Below the pieces are notes generated by a model. It was given only the letters and a program-made list of their open reading frames with translations, was not told the DNA's origin and did not search any database. Positions 50,177 to 58,748 of a stretch of 64,000 nt of DNA are shown here, piece by piece; positions within the stretch are counted from its first letter, which is position 1; each line of letters opens with the position of its first letter. Both the position numbers and the translations under genes were made by a program. Origin of the DNA: JAAXKN01 sp036261625 (GTDB taxonomy: Bacteria > Bacteroidota > Ignavibacteria > Ignavibacteriales > SURF-24); NCBI GenBank assembly GCA_036261625.1, contig DATAKL010000049.1:62001-126000 (forward strand). Reading direction: 5' to 3'.

Positions 50177-51007
50177 ATGAGATTCTTAAAAAATATTTCA
50201 CTTTTTATTGTTTTTTTCTATTTCTGCGGCTTCAGCAGCGAAAATTCTATTGGAAGCAGAAACTACTCCCCCGGGCAGCAGTATATACCTAAGGAGATGC
50301 ACCCGGGCGAAGACATTACCTACGTCGTCAGCTACGGATTCATTAAATTTGGAGAGGTAAGACTCCTGATCCTGGATGAGAAACAGAAAGACGGCATGAC
50401 TTACTTCAGGACAAAAGCCTACATCGATTCCTATTCAGGCATACCTTTTGTAAATCTGCACCAGATATATGAAAGCAATTTTGATAAAAACCTGTATTCC
50501 GATTATTTCAGGGCCACCGAACGGGAAAAGGACTATATTAAATTCACCGAGTATTTTTACGATAGTAACCGCAGGACGGTTCACATAAAAAAGGGAAAAT
50601 ATAACCCTTTTGAAATATGGGCAGATTCCACAACAACAGTAAAAACAGGCAGTTATCAGGATGGGCTTTCTCTGTTCTATTATGCACGAATGAACACCGG
50701 GCAGAAGAAAAGCCTTAATGTGCCGTGCTTTGTTACTGAGGAGTTTGTCTTTACAAAAATCAACTTCTACGATAAGGAGGTAAAAACCTCAATTGATGCG
50801 GTAGATTACGATATTGCCAGCGTAAGGCTTGATGGACATACAGATTTTGTTTCGATTTTCGGTCTGACAGGAAATTTCGAAGGATGGTTTACTAATGATA
50901 AATATGCCGTACCCACAATAGCAAAGATGAAGGTCATAATCGGAAATGTAACTCTTGAGCTTAAAAGCTGGAAGATAAGCGGCGGGTGGACTCCGCCCAG
51001 GGCTTAA
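50177..51007 (+). CDS. DUF3108 domain exported protein
   Basis: The ATG at 50177, one base beyond the ctpA stop, is preferred over the 50105 opening. The 276-residue product has a signal peptide (MRFLKNISLFIVFFYFCGFS) and then MHPGEDITYVVSYGFIKFGE, the N-terminal signature of DUF3108, followed by strand-rich segments such as RTKAYIDSYSGIPFVNLHQI and YQDGLSLFYYARMN. It ends KMKVIIGNVTLELKSW. The family is periplasmic or outer membrane associated with a lipocalin-like fold suspected; its function is unknown. Adjacency to CtpA may mean shared handling of envelope proteins. Confidence 0.78.
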   Translation: MRFLKNISLFIVFFYFCGFSSENSIGSRNYSPGQQYIPKEMHPGEDITYVVSYGFIKFGEVRLLILDEKQKDGMTYFRTKAYIDSYSGIPFVNLHQIYESNFDKNLYSDYFRATEREKDYIKFTEYFYDSNRRTVHIKKGKYNPFEIWADSTTTVKTGSYQDGLSLFYYARMNTGQKKSLNVPCFVTEEFVFTKINFYDKEVKTSIDAVDYDIASVRLDGHTDFVSIFGLTGNFEGWFTNDKYAVPTIAKMKVIIGNVTLELKSWKISGGWTPPRA

Positions 51008-51013
51008 GCCGGG

Positions 51014-51034
51014 AATTATGAATTATGAATTATG
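51014..51034. repeat. Three tandem AATTATG units
   Basis: AATTATG occurs three times back to back (51014-51020, 51021-51027, 51028-51034), followed by a diverged AGTTTTGAATTTT. This is simple AT-rich intergenic sequence between the DUF3108 and carbonic anhydrase genes, without evident function. Confidence 0.7.
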
Positions 51035-51095
51035 AGTTTTGAATTTTAAGTTTTCTGATTTTTTTACTTTGTCAGCTTCACAATAAGGACTTTTA

Positions 51096-51617
51096 ATGGA
51101 TAAACAGATATACAGTTTTAAGGAATTTACCCCGGAGATTCATACCGGAGCTTTTATATTTCCGGGGGTAAAAATAATTGGAAGAGTTGAAATAGGACAG
51201 GATTCCGGCATCTGGTATAATTCTGTTGTAAGGGGCGACGTGAATTTCATTAAAATCGGCCCGGGGACTAACATTCAGGACCTTTCGGTTCTGCACGTTA
51301 CAGCGAATAATCCCCTTATTATTGGAAATGACGTTACGGTAGGACATGCCGTAAAGCTCCACGGATGCACCATTGAGGACAAATGTTTAATCGGAATTGG
51401 AAGCGTCGTTCTTGACGGAGCACGTGTAGAAAGCAATTCAATTGTTGCCGCCGGCGCCGTAGTAACGCCCGGCTTTACAGTGCCTTCGGGCAAACTTGTT
51501 GCCGGTGTACCAGCCAAAGTAGTGCGTGATCTAACTCCTCTTGAAATTGAAGACATAGCTCATTCGGCCAATAGGTACATTGAATATGCCCGCGAGAGTA
51601 TGAAGGAAAAAGAGTAA
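51096..51617 (+). CDS. Gamma carbonic anhydrase family protein
   Basis: The 173-residue protein has a left-handed beta-helix built from hexapeptide repeats (IGRVEIGQDSGIWYNSVVRG, IGPGTNIQDLSVLHVTANNP). The three zinc ligands of the gamma class are at H67, H84 and H89 (HVT, GHAVKLHGC). The conserved CSS-type catalytic Glu62/Glu84 of Cam are not obvious, so activity as a carbonic anhydrase is uncertain, as with many YrdA-like members. It is soluble and trimeric by family precedent. It is a single-gene unit. Confidence 0.88.
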   Translation: MDKQIYSFKEFTPEIHTGAFIFPGVKIIGRVEIGQDSGIWYNSVVRGDVNFIKIGPGTNIQDLSVLHVTANNPLIIGNDVTVGHAVKLHGCTIEDKCLIGIGSVVLDGARVESNSIVAAGAVVTPGFTVPSGKLVAGVPAKVVRDLTPLEIEDIAHSANRYIEYARESMKEKE

Positions 51618-51660
51618 TATTTTTGCCGTTTTTTGAAGAAATACTTGAAATTTTGAAGAA

Positions 51661-51695
51661 TTTGCTTTCTTTTTGTCCATAATTATTTACTTTTG
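51661..51695 (+). promoter_or_regulatory. Candidate promoter upstream of ybeY
   Basis: TACTTTTG at 51688-51695 fits the Bacteroidota -7 box TAnnTTTG. TTTG at 51661-51664 lies 23 bases upstream, slightly long for a -33 box; a nearer TTTG (51672) would be too close. About 115 bases of leader would precede ybeY, containing an inverted repeat TTGCAT ... ATGCAA (51763-51783). Confidence 0.3.
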
Positions 51696-51817
51696 CAGGA
51701 ACAATTGCATGCCTCAGTCCTGTTATAGTCTGGGTAGGCAAATTCTCAGTTTTTGGGCCGTTTTGCATGAAATAATTATGCAATTTGTATTTGCTTAACA
51801 AATTAAAATAAGATATA

Positions 51818-52282
51818 TTGATTAAAAATCTTAGTGTTGTTGGTGAAGGGAAACTAAAAGTCAATAAAAAACTAGTGCACCGTCTGGTGGGGCTTTTAAC
51901 AGAAGAACTTGACTTTAATATTGTTTCTCTTCCTGTAAATTTTTTAAGTCCCGGGACAATCCGTCAGATAAATATAGAGTATCTCGGGCATGATTACTCG
52001 ACCGATATAATTACATTTAATTATTCGGGCAGTAACAAGGATTTAGACGGAGAAATACTTATTTCTGTAGAAGATGCTGCAGAAAACGCAACAAGATATG
52101 GATGTTCGCTGGATAATGAGTTGTTGAGACTGGTCATTCATGGTGTTTTGCACCTGATGGGTTATGATGATAAGGAGATTGCTGACAGAAAGAAAATGAA
52201 GAAGCTTGAAAACTTCTTAACCAAAAAATTTGAAAATCTCGTTCACTTGGACAGACTAATTTATGACAGCCAAAATCGTTGA
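51818..52282 (+). CDS. ybeY: rRNA maturation RNase YbeY
   Basis: The 154-residue metalloendoribonuclease starts with TTG. It contains FLSPGTIRQINIEYLGHDYS, TDIITFNYSG and the zinc site region HGVLHLMGYDDKE with H108 and H112. In E. coli the third ligand is a His six residues on; here that position is D118. The enzyme is needed for 16S rRNA 3'-end maturation and ribosome quality control. It overlaps the DUF494 gene by 20 bases. Confidence 0.88.
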   Translation: MIKNLSVVGEGKLKVNKKLVHRLVGLLTEELDFNIVSLPVNFLSPGTIRQINIEYLGHDYSTDIITFNYSGSNKDLDGEILISVEDAAENATRYGCSLDNELLRLVIHGVLHLMGYDDKEIADRKKMKKLENFLTKKFENLVHLDRLIYDSQNR

Positions 52283-52721
52283 AGTAATAGCTCAAATTCT
52301 TGATGCGCTCAGCAAGAACTCTTCTTTGGAAGAAGTGAACAAAACCTTAAGCCATAATAAGAATTTTGATAAACAGACCGTAAGCACTGCATTCAGCTGG
52401 ATATACGACAAGAAGCTTACGAATAACTATTTTAGTAACTCAATTAAAAATAAAGAAATTAAAAGTTTTAGATTCTTGACCGAAGAAGAAAAAGAAATTC
52501 TGGGAGTTGAAAACTACGACTATATCACACATTTAATAAATGTCGGCTTATTGAAACTCACTGATCTTGATAATATTCTCGAGCAGATTACTTTATTTCC
52601 GGGTGATAAGATTTCCAAAGAAGAAATCAATTGGCTCATTCTGTTTTCTTTAGTTGATTTGAATGAAAGTATCCCTCCTGGAAGCAGAGTTCTTTTATAT
52701 TCTTCGGATACAATTAACTAA
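52263..52721 (+). CDS. DUF494 (Smg-like) family protein
   Basis: A 152-residue protein beginning AKIVEVIAQILDALSKNSSL. It has helical segments with SFRFLTEEEKEILGVENYDY and LINVGLLKLTDLDNILEQIT, the conserved core of the DUF494/Smg family. E. coli smg lies beside topA-like and def/fmt/smf genes, and here too topA is directly downstream (14-base gap). The function is unknown. The ATG overlaps the end of ybeY. Confidence 0.82.
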   Translation: MTAKIVEVIAQILDALSKNSSLEEVNKTLSHNKNFDKQTVSTAFSWIYDKKLTNNYFSNSIKNKEIKSFRFLTEEEKEILGVENYDYITHLINVGLLKLTDLDNILEQITLFPGDKISKEEINWLILFSLVDLNESIPPGSRVLLYSSDTIN

Positions 52722-52735
52722 AGGAAATTTTGTAA

Positions 52736-55054
52736 ATGGAAAAAAATCTCGTTCTGGTGGAATCGCCCGCAAAGGCTAAAACCATCAATAAGTACCTGGG
52801 TAAGAATTATCTTGTTGAAGCTACAGTAGGACATATAAAGAATCTTCCTAAGACAAAGCTCGGCGTGGACATTGAAGACAACTTTAAGCCCCAGTTTGTA
52901 AACATACGGGGAAAAGGAGATGTAATCAAGAAAATCAAAAGTCTTGCCTCGAAGAGTAAATCTGTATATATCGCAACTGACCCTGACCGTGAAGGGGAAG
53001 CTATTGCCCAGGACATAGCTGATGTCATTGAAAACAAGACTGGCGGAAAGATCTACAGAGTTCTTTTTAATGAAATAACAAAAAATGCCGTACAGAAAGC
53101 CATCAATTCACCCCTGGAAATAGATACAAACCTGGTCTCCTCCCAGAGAGCCAGAAGGGTAATGGACAGAATTATAGGCTATAAGATAAGCCCATTCCTC
53201 TGGAGGGCTGTTCTGGACCCATCCAGCTTTAACTTGTCTGCCGGACGCGTGCAGTCGGTGGCCTTAAGACTCATCTGTGAAAGAGAAAAAGAAATTGAAA
53301 ACTTCATTGTAACAGAGTACTGGGCCGTCTGGGCAGACTTTAAGACTGAAAAAGGGGACATCTTCCGTGCAAAACTTGTGGAAGTTGACGGCAAAACCCT
53401 CAGAATTCAGCCCAAACCGCAGATGACTGAAAAGGACTGGGAAGAGTTTTTGGTTGGCAACTTTGCTCTTAATAATGAAACCTCAGCCCAGGAAATCCTG
53501 GACCGCCTGCTTAAGAAAAGCAATTTCGTAATATCCGACGTAAACAAAAAAGAGGGAAGGCGTAATCCTCCTCCTCCTTTTATCACTAGTTCCATGCAGG
53601 CTGAGGCTTCGCGCACGCTGCGCTTGAAGCCGAGCCATACGATGGCAATTGCACAGAACCTGTACGAAGGAATTGACCTTGGAAAAGAAGAGGGCACGGT
53701 AGGTTTAATTACCTATATGAGAACTGATTCAACACGCCTGAGCCCTGAAATTGTTGGCGACCTCAGACAGTATATTACAGATACTTACGGTAATAAGTAC
53801 CTTCCCGAATCTCCGAGAGTCTACGAAAAGAAAAACGGCGCTAACGTACAGGACGCTCATGAAGCCATAAGACCTACGTCTTTAAGGTATACCCCTGAAT
53901 TCGTGAAGCCTTTTCTTGACGCAAAACAGTTCAAACTTTATGAACTGATCTGGAAAAGATTCCTTGCCTCGCAGATGAACCCTGCTATTACTGAGACCAC
54001 TGTTATTGAGGTCCGGGCCGATGAGTTCCTCTTTAAGGCATCCGGCACTGCTATCCGTTTCGACGGCTTCCTTCAGGTCTATGAGGAGCAGTCGGAAGAC
54101 TCCAACGGAAAAGATGAAGGTGAAAACGACCTTATTCCATTGGGACTTGAAGCCGGGCAGAAGGTGGATCTGGAGCACCTGCACAAGACTCAGCATTTTA
54201 CAAAGCCTCCTGCACGCTACAGCGAAAGCACGCTCATCAAGGAGCTTGAAAGCCGCGGAATCGGAAGACCTTCCACTTACGCCATGATTGTCGGAACAAT
54301 TCAGGACAGGAAGTACGTCTATACCGAGGAGAAAAGACTCCGCCCTACGGAGCTGGGTAAAAAGGTAAATGAAATTCTTGTTAAGAGCTTCCCTGAAGTC
54401 CTGAACGTGAACTTCACGGCCAGAATGGAAGATGAACTCGATTCAATAGCCCAGGGTGAAATCGGTTATCTAAATGTGTTAAAAGATTTCTACGCACCGT
54501 TTTCAGAGGCACTTAAAGTAGTTGAAGAAAACGTTGAAAAGATTTACTGCGAGCAGTGCGGAAGCGAAATGGTCATTAAAATGGGCCGTTTCGGAAAGTT
54601 CCTGGCCTGCAGCAATTATCCTGAATGCAAAAACATCAAGTCCTTAAAGGATCTTCATCCGGGTGAACCGAAGGAGCCTGAATATACGGGCGAAAAGTGC
54701 GAAAAATGCGGAGCCAACACGGTTTACCGGAACGGAAAGTTCGGACGCTTCATCGGCTGCGAGCGCTATCCCGACTGCGATTACATCAAGCCCCTGGTCA
54801 CAGGCGTAAAATGCCCGAAATGCAAGGATGGCGACGTAATTGAAAGACAGAGCAGAAAGGGGAAAGTTTTCTACGGATGCAGCCGATATCCAGACTGCGA
54901 TTTTGTAGCCTGGTATAAACCGGTTGCGGTCGGGTGCCCTAACGGCGATTCAGCATACATGGAAAAAAGATTCACACAGAAGAAAGGTGAATTCTTAAGA
55001 TGCCCGGTATGCAGCGAAGAAATAGTGGAAGAGTTAAAAGAGAGTTCAGATTAA
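52736..55054 (+). CDS. topA: DNA topoisomerase I
   Basis: The 772-residue type IA enzyme relaxes negative supercoils. It has a Toprim domain (about 1-115; LVLVESPAKAKTINKYLGKN and ATDPDREGEAIA), the catalytic core with nucleophile Y327 in ITYMRTDSTRLSPE, and four C-terminal zinc-ribbon units: CEQCG ... CSNYPEC, CEKCG ... CERYPDC, CPKC ... CSRYPDC, and a last pair CPNG ... CPVC that keeps only part of the ligands. The start is the ATG at 52736. XerC-like recombinase follows after 36 bases. Confidence 0.96.
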   Translation: MEKNLVLVESPAKAKTINKYLGKNYLVEATVGHIKNLPKTKLGVDIEDNFKPQFVNIRGKGDVIKKIKSLASKSKSVYIATDPDREGEAIAQDIADVIENKTGGKIYRVLFNEITKNAVQKAINSPLEIDTNLVSSQRARRVMDRIIGYKISPFLWRAVLDPSSFNLSAGRVQSVALRLICEREKEIENFIVTEYWAVWADFKTEKGDIFRAKLVEVDGKTLRIQPKPQMTEKDWEEFLVGNFALNNETSAQEILDRLLKKSNFVISDVNKKEGRRNPPPPFITSSMQAEASRTLRLKPSHTMAIAQNLYEGIDLGKEEGTVGLITYMRTDSTRLSPEIVGDLRQYITDTYGNKYLPESPRVYEKKNGANVQDAHEAIRPTSLRYTPEFVKPFLDAKQFKLYELIWKRFLASQMNPAITETTVIEVRADEFLFKASGTAIRFDGFLQVYEEQSEDSNGKDEGENDLIPLGLEAGQKVDLEHLHKTQHFTKPPARYSESTLIKELESRGIGRPSTYAMIVGTIQDRKYVYTEEKRLRPTELGKKVNEILVKSFPEVLNVNFTARMEDELDSIAQGEIGYLNVLKDFYAPFSEALKVVEENVEKIYCEQCGSEMVIKMGRFGKFLACSNYPECKNIKSLKDLHPGEPKEPEYTGEKCEKCGANTVYRNGKFGRFIGCERYPDCDYIKPLVTGVKCPKCKDGDVIERQSRKGKVFYGCSRYPDCDFVAWYKPVAVGCPNGDSAYMEKRFTQKKGEFLRCPVCSEEIVEELKESSD

Positions 55055-55090
55055 GTTAGTAATTTAATTTTCCACTTTAATTCTTGACTT

Positions 55091-55969
55091 ATGGAAATTA
55101 AAAACCTTATAGAAGATTTTCTGGAAAACCTGCAGAAAGTAGGCAGGTTTTCCGGAAATACGGTCAAATCCTACCGGAAGGACTTAGAGGATTTTGGTCA
55201 GTTCTGCCTTTCCATGTCTTTGAGTGAGGTTCTTCAGGTAAATGAAAAGCTTATAAGACGGTACCTTATAAGTATAAATGTAGACAAAGACTACGAAAAG
55301 AGCACAATTTCAAGAAAGTTATCTGCCATAAGAAGCCTCTTTAATTACGCTTCAAAGAATAGTATTGTTCCGTCCAATCCATTAAAAAGGATATCCAACC
55401 CTCAGGTAAAAAGAAAGCTTCCGGAGGTAGTTCCTGCTGATATTATGGATGATATATCAAAGAAACTGACAGAAGGGGAGAAACTTCTTCATAATGCCGT
55501 TGTAGAAGTTTTATATTCCTGTGCCCTCCGTGTCTCCGAGCTCTGCGGTCTGAACATTGGAGATATGGATTTTGAGAAGGGGTCGGTAAGGGTGTTGGGT
55601 AAGGGATCAAAGACAAGGATTGTTCCGATAGGCCGAAAGTCGCTTCAAGTCGTAAAGAAGTATCTTGATTCACGGAGCACTTTGGAGTATAATTATCCAA
55701 TATTCGTAACTTCAAGAAACAAAAGGATTTATCCGCGTTACGTTTACAGACTAATTAATAAATATCTAAGTGAGGAAACGGAGCTGAAGAAAAAAAGCCC
55801 GCATGTCCTGAGGCACACGGCGGCAACCCATATGCTTGATAACGGGGCAGATCTAATTGCCGTCAAGGAGATATTGGGTCACGAAAGTCTCTCAACCACT
55901 CAGATCTATACACACGTTTCCATTGAGCGGCTGAAGAACATATATAAACAAGCTCATCCTAAATCTTAA
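55091..55969 (+). CDS. xerC: Tyrosine recombinase XerC/XerD-like
   Basis: The 292-residue recombinase resolves chromosome dimers at dif. It has an N-terminal SAM-like core-binding domain (about 1-85; RFSGNTVKSYRKDLEDFGQF) and a catalytic domain with R147 in ALRVSEL, the GKGSKTR Lys region, HVLRH (H238, R241), H264 in GHESL and nucleophile Y273 in TQIYTHV. All active-site residues are in place. It follows topA and precedes hpf with spacing compatible with an operon. Whether the gene is XerC, XerD or a single XerA cannot be decided here. Confidence 0.93.
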   Translation: MEIKNLIEDFLENLQKVGRFSGNTVKSYRKDLEDFGQFCLSMSLSEVLQVNEKLIRRYLISINVDKDYEKSTISRKLSAIRSLFNYASKNSIVPSNPLKRISNPQVKRKLPEVVPADIMDDISKKLTEGEKLLHNAVVEVLYSCALRVSELCGLNIGDMDFEKGSVRVLGKGSKTRIVPIGRKSLQVVKKYLDSRSTLEYNYPIFVTSRNKRIYPRYVYRLINKYLSEETELKKKSPHVLRHTAATHMLDNGADLIAVKEILGHESLSTTQIYTHVSIERLKNIYKQAHPKS

Positions 55970-55982
55970 AAAGGAGCATCAT

Positions 55983-56360
55983 ATGAACATTCAAATCACT
56001 TCAAGGAAGTTTAAGGCTAAAGACTCTCTGAAAGATTATATCTATGCAGAGGTCGGCGCTTTAGATAAGTTTAATGACAGCATTAACGACATTGAAGTTA
56101 TTTTGAGCTATGAGAACTTAAAGGATAGCACAAAGATAGCCGAAATCATCTTGCCAATTCCGGGCAAGGTATTGACTGCAAAGGAGAATTCCGACGACTT
56201 CAAGAAGTCGGTTTCCGCAGCAGTCACAAAGATAGAAAAACAGCTTGGCAAAATAAAAACCAGGATAGTAGACGGAAAAAGGACAGACAGAATTGAACGG
56301 GCTGCTATTTCCGAAGAACCGCCTATTATATCTCCTGAAGAAGAGGAAGAAGAAGAGTAA
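55983..56360 (+). CDS. hpf: Ribosome hibernation promoting factor, short form
   Basis: The 125-residue protein matches HPF/RaiA: MNIQITSRKFKAKDSLKDYI, then DIEVILSYENL and EIILPIPGKVLTAKENSDDF. It occupies the ribosomal tRNA/mRNA channel and promotes inactive dimers in stationary phase. It ends in an acidic Glu run (SPEEEEEEE) rather than the C-terminal dimerisation domain of long HPF. The hprK gene starts five bases after. Confidence 0.9.
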   Translation: MNIQITSRKFKAKDSLKDYIYAEVGALDKFNDSINDIEVILSYENLKDSTKIAEIILPIPGKVLTAKENSDDFKKSVSAAVTKIEKQLGKIKTRIVDGKRTDRIERAAISEEPPIISPEEEEEEE

Positions 56361-56365
56361 AAAGA

Positions 56366-57376
56366 ATGAAACTGGACGATAAGAAAATAATAAAAAAAGA
56401 AAGTATCACGGTTGACTTCTTTTACAATAATGTAAAGGACCGGTTTAAGCTCAAACTTTTTAGCGATGAAACCGGTTTTAACAGAAACATTTACGATCAG
56501 AATCTCCACAGACCCGGCCTTGCACTGGCCGGGTTTGTGGATCTTTTTTCATATACGCGCATTCAGATCTTCGGCAACACTGAAATGAAGTATCTGAATC
56601 AGCTTACCAATCAGGAAAGGCTCAGCACTTTAAGAAGAATATTCCAGTTTGAGATTCCCTGCATTATCTTAACCGACGACAATCAGCCGTTTCCTGAAAT
56701 GGTGGATCTTGCAAACGAGTACCACATAGGGATGTTCGGTTCCACATTTACCACTACAAAATTAGTTTACCTGGTAGGCGACTTTCTGGATGACCAGTTT
56801 GCACCCCGCATTTCCATACACGGGTCGTTTGTGGATGTCTACGGAGTCGGGATGCTTTTCGTCGGAAAAAGCGGGATCGGCAAAAGCGAAGTTGCCCTTG
56901 ACCTTGTCGAACGCGGCCACCGCCTGGTTGCCGACGATGTGATCATTGTCACAAAGAAGGGGGAAAACATACTCATGGGTTCAGGCACCGAGCTGGTGAA
57001 GCATTTTATGGAAGTACGCGGCATCGGCATCATTGACGTCAAAAGCATGTTCGGCGTGCGTGCCATACGTTTCCAGAAACGTCTTGAAATAATTGTAGAA
57101 CTGGAAGTCTGGGACGAGAAGTCGCACTACACGCGCACAGGTCTGGACGAAGAGGTTTTCAGTCTTCTGGATATAGAAATACCCTACATAAAACTTCCCA
57201 TTCTGCCCGGGAAAAACATTACCGTAATTTCCGAAGTAATCAGCCTTAATTATCTCCTTAAGCATTACGGCTACGATTCGGCAAAAGTGCTCCAAAGGAG
57301 GCTTGAGGACCGCTTAAACCGCCTTAATGTGGACGACAAGCGATTTGTAGACTACTTCGAGCACGATTTCGAATAA
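56366..57376 (+). CDS. hprK: HPr kinase/phosphorylase
   Basis: The 336-residue enzyme phosphorylates Ser46 of HPr in Gram-positive bacteria. The Walker A loop is VGKSGIGKSEVALDLVE (about 164-180) and the HPrK signature is FMEVRGIGIIDVKSMFG. The N-terminal domain (about 1-135) is present. In this lineage a full PTS is often lacking, and hprK is then thought to act on a Crh/HPr-like partner or otherwise; neither is in the window. It immediately follows hpf, an arrangement I recall from Bacteroidota relatives. Confidence 0.93.
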   Translation: MKLDDKKIIKKESITVDFFYNNVKDRFKLKLFSDETGFNRNIYDQNLHRPGLALAGFVDLFSYTRIQIFGNTEMKYLNQLTNQERLSTLRRIFQFEIPCIILTDDNQPFPEMVDLANEYHIGMFGSTFTTTKLVYLVGDFLDDQFAPRISIHGSFVDVYGVGMLFVGKSGIGKSEVALDLVERGHRLVADDVIIVTKKGENILMGSGTELVKHFMEVRGIGIIDVKSMFGVRAIRFQKRLEIIVELEVWDEKSHYTRTGLDEEVFSLLDIEIPYIKLPILPGKNITVISEVISLNYLLKHYGYDSAKVLQRRLEDRLNRLNVDDKRFVDYFEHDFE

Positions 57377-57380
57377 TTTA

Positions 57381-57494
57381 TTGTTGTAGCCCCTTTGGGT
57401 GCTTAATAAATTGCTGAAATTGGAACATTTGGAATTACACATTTTCTAAGCACTGAAGGTGCGCCCTGTATATAGCAAATTTTGCTTGACATAG
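57381..57494. repeat. Palindrome-rich intergenic element upstream of the M23 gene
   Basis: The interval begins TTGTTGTAGCCC, sharing TTGTAGCCC with the cluster at 2094-2201. It includes GTGCTTA (57399-57405) inverted as TAAGCAC (57447-57453), and AGCAAA-T-TTTGCT (57474-57486). It ends just before the start of the M23 peptidase. This looks like a decayed or variant dispersed repeat, with no reading frame. Confidence 0.45.
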
Positions 57495-57524
57495 ATGAGT
57501 TATTTTAATAACTTCGCACCATCT

Positions 57525-58433
57525 ATGAACAAGTTTTACTATTTCTCGAAGACGAAGCTGAAGTTAATTGAGATAAGAAATTTCCACAGGAAATTCTTGT
57601 CTTTGTTCATTTTTCTTGTGCTCATCGTTTCATCCATGCTTTTTGGGGGATACCTTTTAGTCAATTCGTTCGTTAACTCCGATAATGAACTCGCGGGCCT
57701 TAAGGCTGAAAATAAGGAGCTTTCTCAGAAACTTACTCAAATGGTCTCTTTATTTAAGGGGCTTAACAGCTCTGTGGACAGTCTCAGCCAGGCAAATAAC
57801 GAACTCAGGATTGCAGCTGATCTTCCGGCCATTCCGGAAGAGGAGAAGGCTCTTGGAACCGGCGGCGGCATTTTTGAAAAGCTCTTTTCAAAAAAACGTA
57901 CGGACGTGGATCTGGATAAGCTTTCTGAATACATAGACCGGGTGCAGACAAAAATTGAGTTCGAAAGGTCCAACTACCTGGAGATATCAAATAAACTTAA
58001 GAGTAATGAGAAACTTTTTGAAGCTATTCCGGCTGTAAAACCCGCACAGGGAATTGTTACGGCCCATGGCTTTGGAATGCGCAAACATCCTATCCTTGGG
58101 GTAGTGAGAATGCATGAGGGTATCGATATTGTGGTTGATGTAGGAACACCGGTTTATGCCCCCGGCAGCGGAACAATTTCTTTTGTGGGAACCAGAGGCG
58201 GCTTCGGATTATGCATTGAAATAGATCACGGATTTGGCTATAGAACAGTTATGGGTCATCTGTCTGAGATTCTTGTGAAGGCAGGACAGAAAGTAAACAG
58301 AGGAACTTTAATAGCCAAGAGTGGCAATACCGGATTATCGACAGGTCCGCACCTTCACTATGAAGTGCACCATAACGGCCTGGCTCTTAACCCGGAGGAC
58401 TTTTTCTTTGATGATTTGAAACTATTTAATTAA
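57525..58433 (+). CDS. M23 family metallopeptidase (LytM-type)
   Basis: The ATG at 57525 (NKFYYFSKTKLKLIEIRNF) gives 302 residues and is preferred; an ATG at 57495 adds ten residues that arise from the repeat element. A membrane anchor (FLSLFIFLVLIVSSMLFGGY, about 23-42) and coiled coil (about 52-160) precede the LytM domain (about 175-300). Zinc-site residues are in HPILGVVRMHEGIDIVVD and HLHYEVH. The enzyme class cleaves peptidoglycan peptide bridges, or acts as a regulator; all ligands appear present. A DUF2795 gene follows after 34 bases. Confidence 0.88.
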   Translation: MNKFYYFSKTKLKLIEIRNFHRKFLSLFIFLVLIVSSMLFGGYLLVNSFVNSDNELAGLKAENKELSQKLTQMVSLFKGLNSSVDSLSQANNELRIAADLPAIPEEEKALGTGGGIFEKLFSKKRTDVDLDKLSEYIDRVQTKIEFERSNYLEISNKLKSNEKLFEAIPAVKPAQGIVTAHGFGMRKHPILGVVRMHEGIDIVVDVGTPVYAPGSGTISFVGTRGGFGLCIEIDHGFGYRTVMGHLSEILVKAGQKVNRGTLIAKSGNTGLSTGPHLHYEVHHNGLALNPEDFFFDDLKLFN

Positions 58434-58467
58434 ATTAAAAAAAACAAAATTTTTCCGGAGTAGAAAT

Positions 58468-58695
58468 ATGATTTGGACAGTAGAATTAGCTTCTTATTTA
58501 GATGATGCCCCTTGGCCAGCTACAAAAGAAGAATTAATAGATTATGCCGAACGAATCGGCGCGCCCCTGGAAGTTATTGAGAATCTTCAGGAACTGGAAG
58601 ATTCGGAAGAGCCTTATGAATCTATTGAGGATATCTGGCCTGATTATCCAAGTGATGAAGATTTCTTCTACAACGACGATGACGATATGATGTAA
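58468..58695 (+). CDS. Small acidic DUF2795 protein
   Basis: The 75-residue protein (VELASYLDDAPWPATKEELI, DYAERIGAPLEVIENLQELE) matches the DUF2795 pattern, a short helical domain with no known function. Its second half is extremely acidic (SDEDFFYNDDDDMM at the end), so it may bind basic partners. The gene has a strong terminator directly after and a 34-base leader gap before; GGAGTAGAAAT precedes the ATG. A strongly expressed small regulator is plausible but not shown. Confidence 0.78.
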   Translation: MIWTVELASYLDDAPWPATKEELIDYAERIGAPLEVIENLQELEDSEEPYESIEDIWPDYPSDEDFFYNDDDDMM

Positions 58696-58701
58696 GATAA
58701 C

Positions 58702-58730
58702 AGGCGCCTCAAAAAGAGGCGCCTTTTTTC
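58702..58730 (+). terminator. Strong terminator after the DUF2795 gene
   Basis: Perfect nine-base arms AGGCGCCTC (58702-58710) and GAGGCGCCT (58716-58724), loop AAAAA, and TTTTTT immediately after. Confidence 0.92.
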
Positions 58731-58748
58731 CGCTATAACACTTAATAT

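Noticed and set aside
51096..51617. Calling the hexapeptide protein an acetyltransferase
   Set aside because: The three His zinc ligands are placed as in gamma carbonic anhydrases and no acetyl-CoA-binding loop is seen, so the carbonic anhydrase family name is kept.
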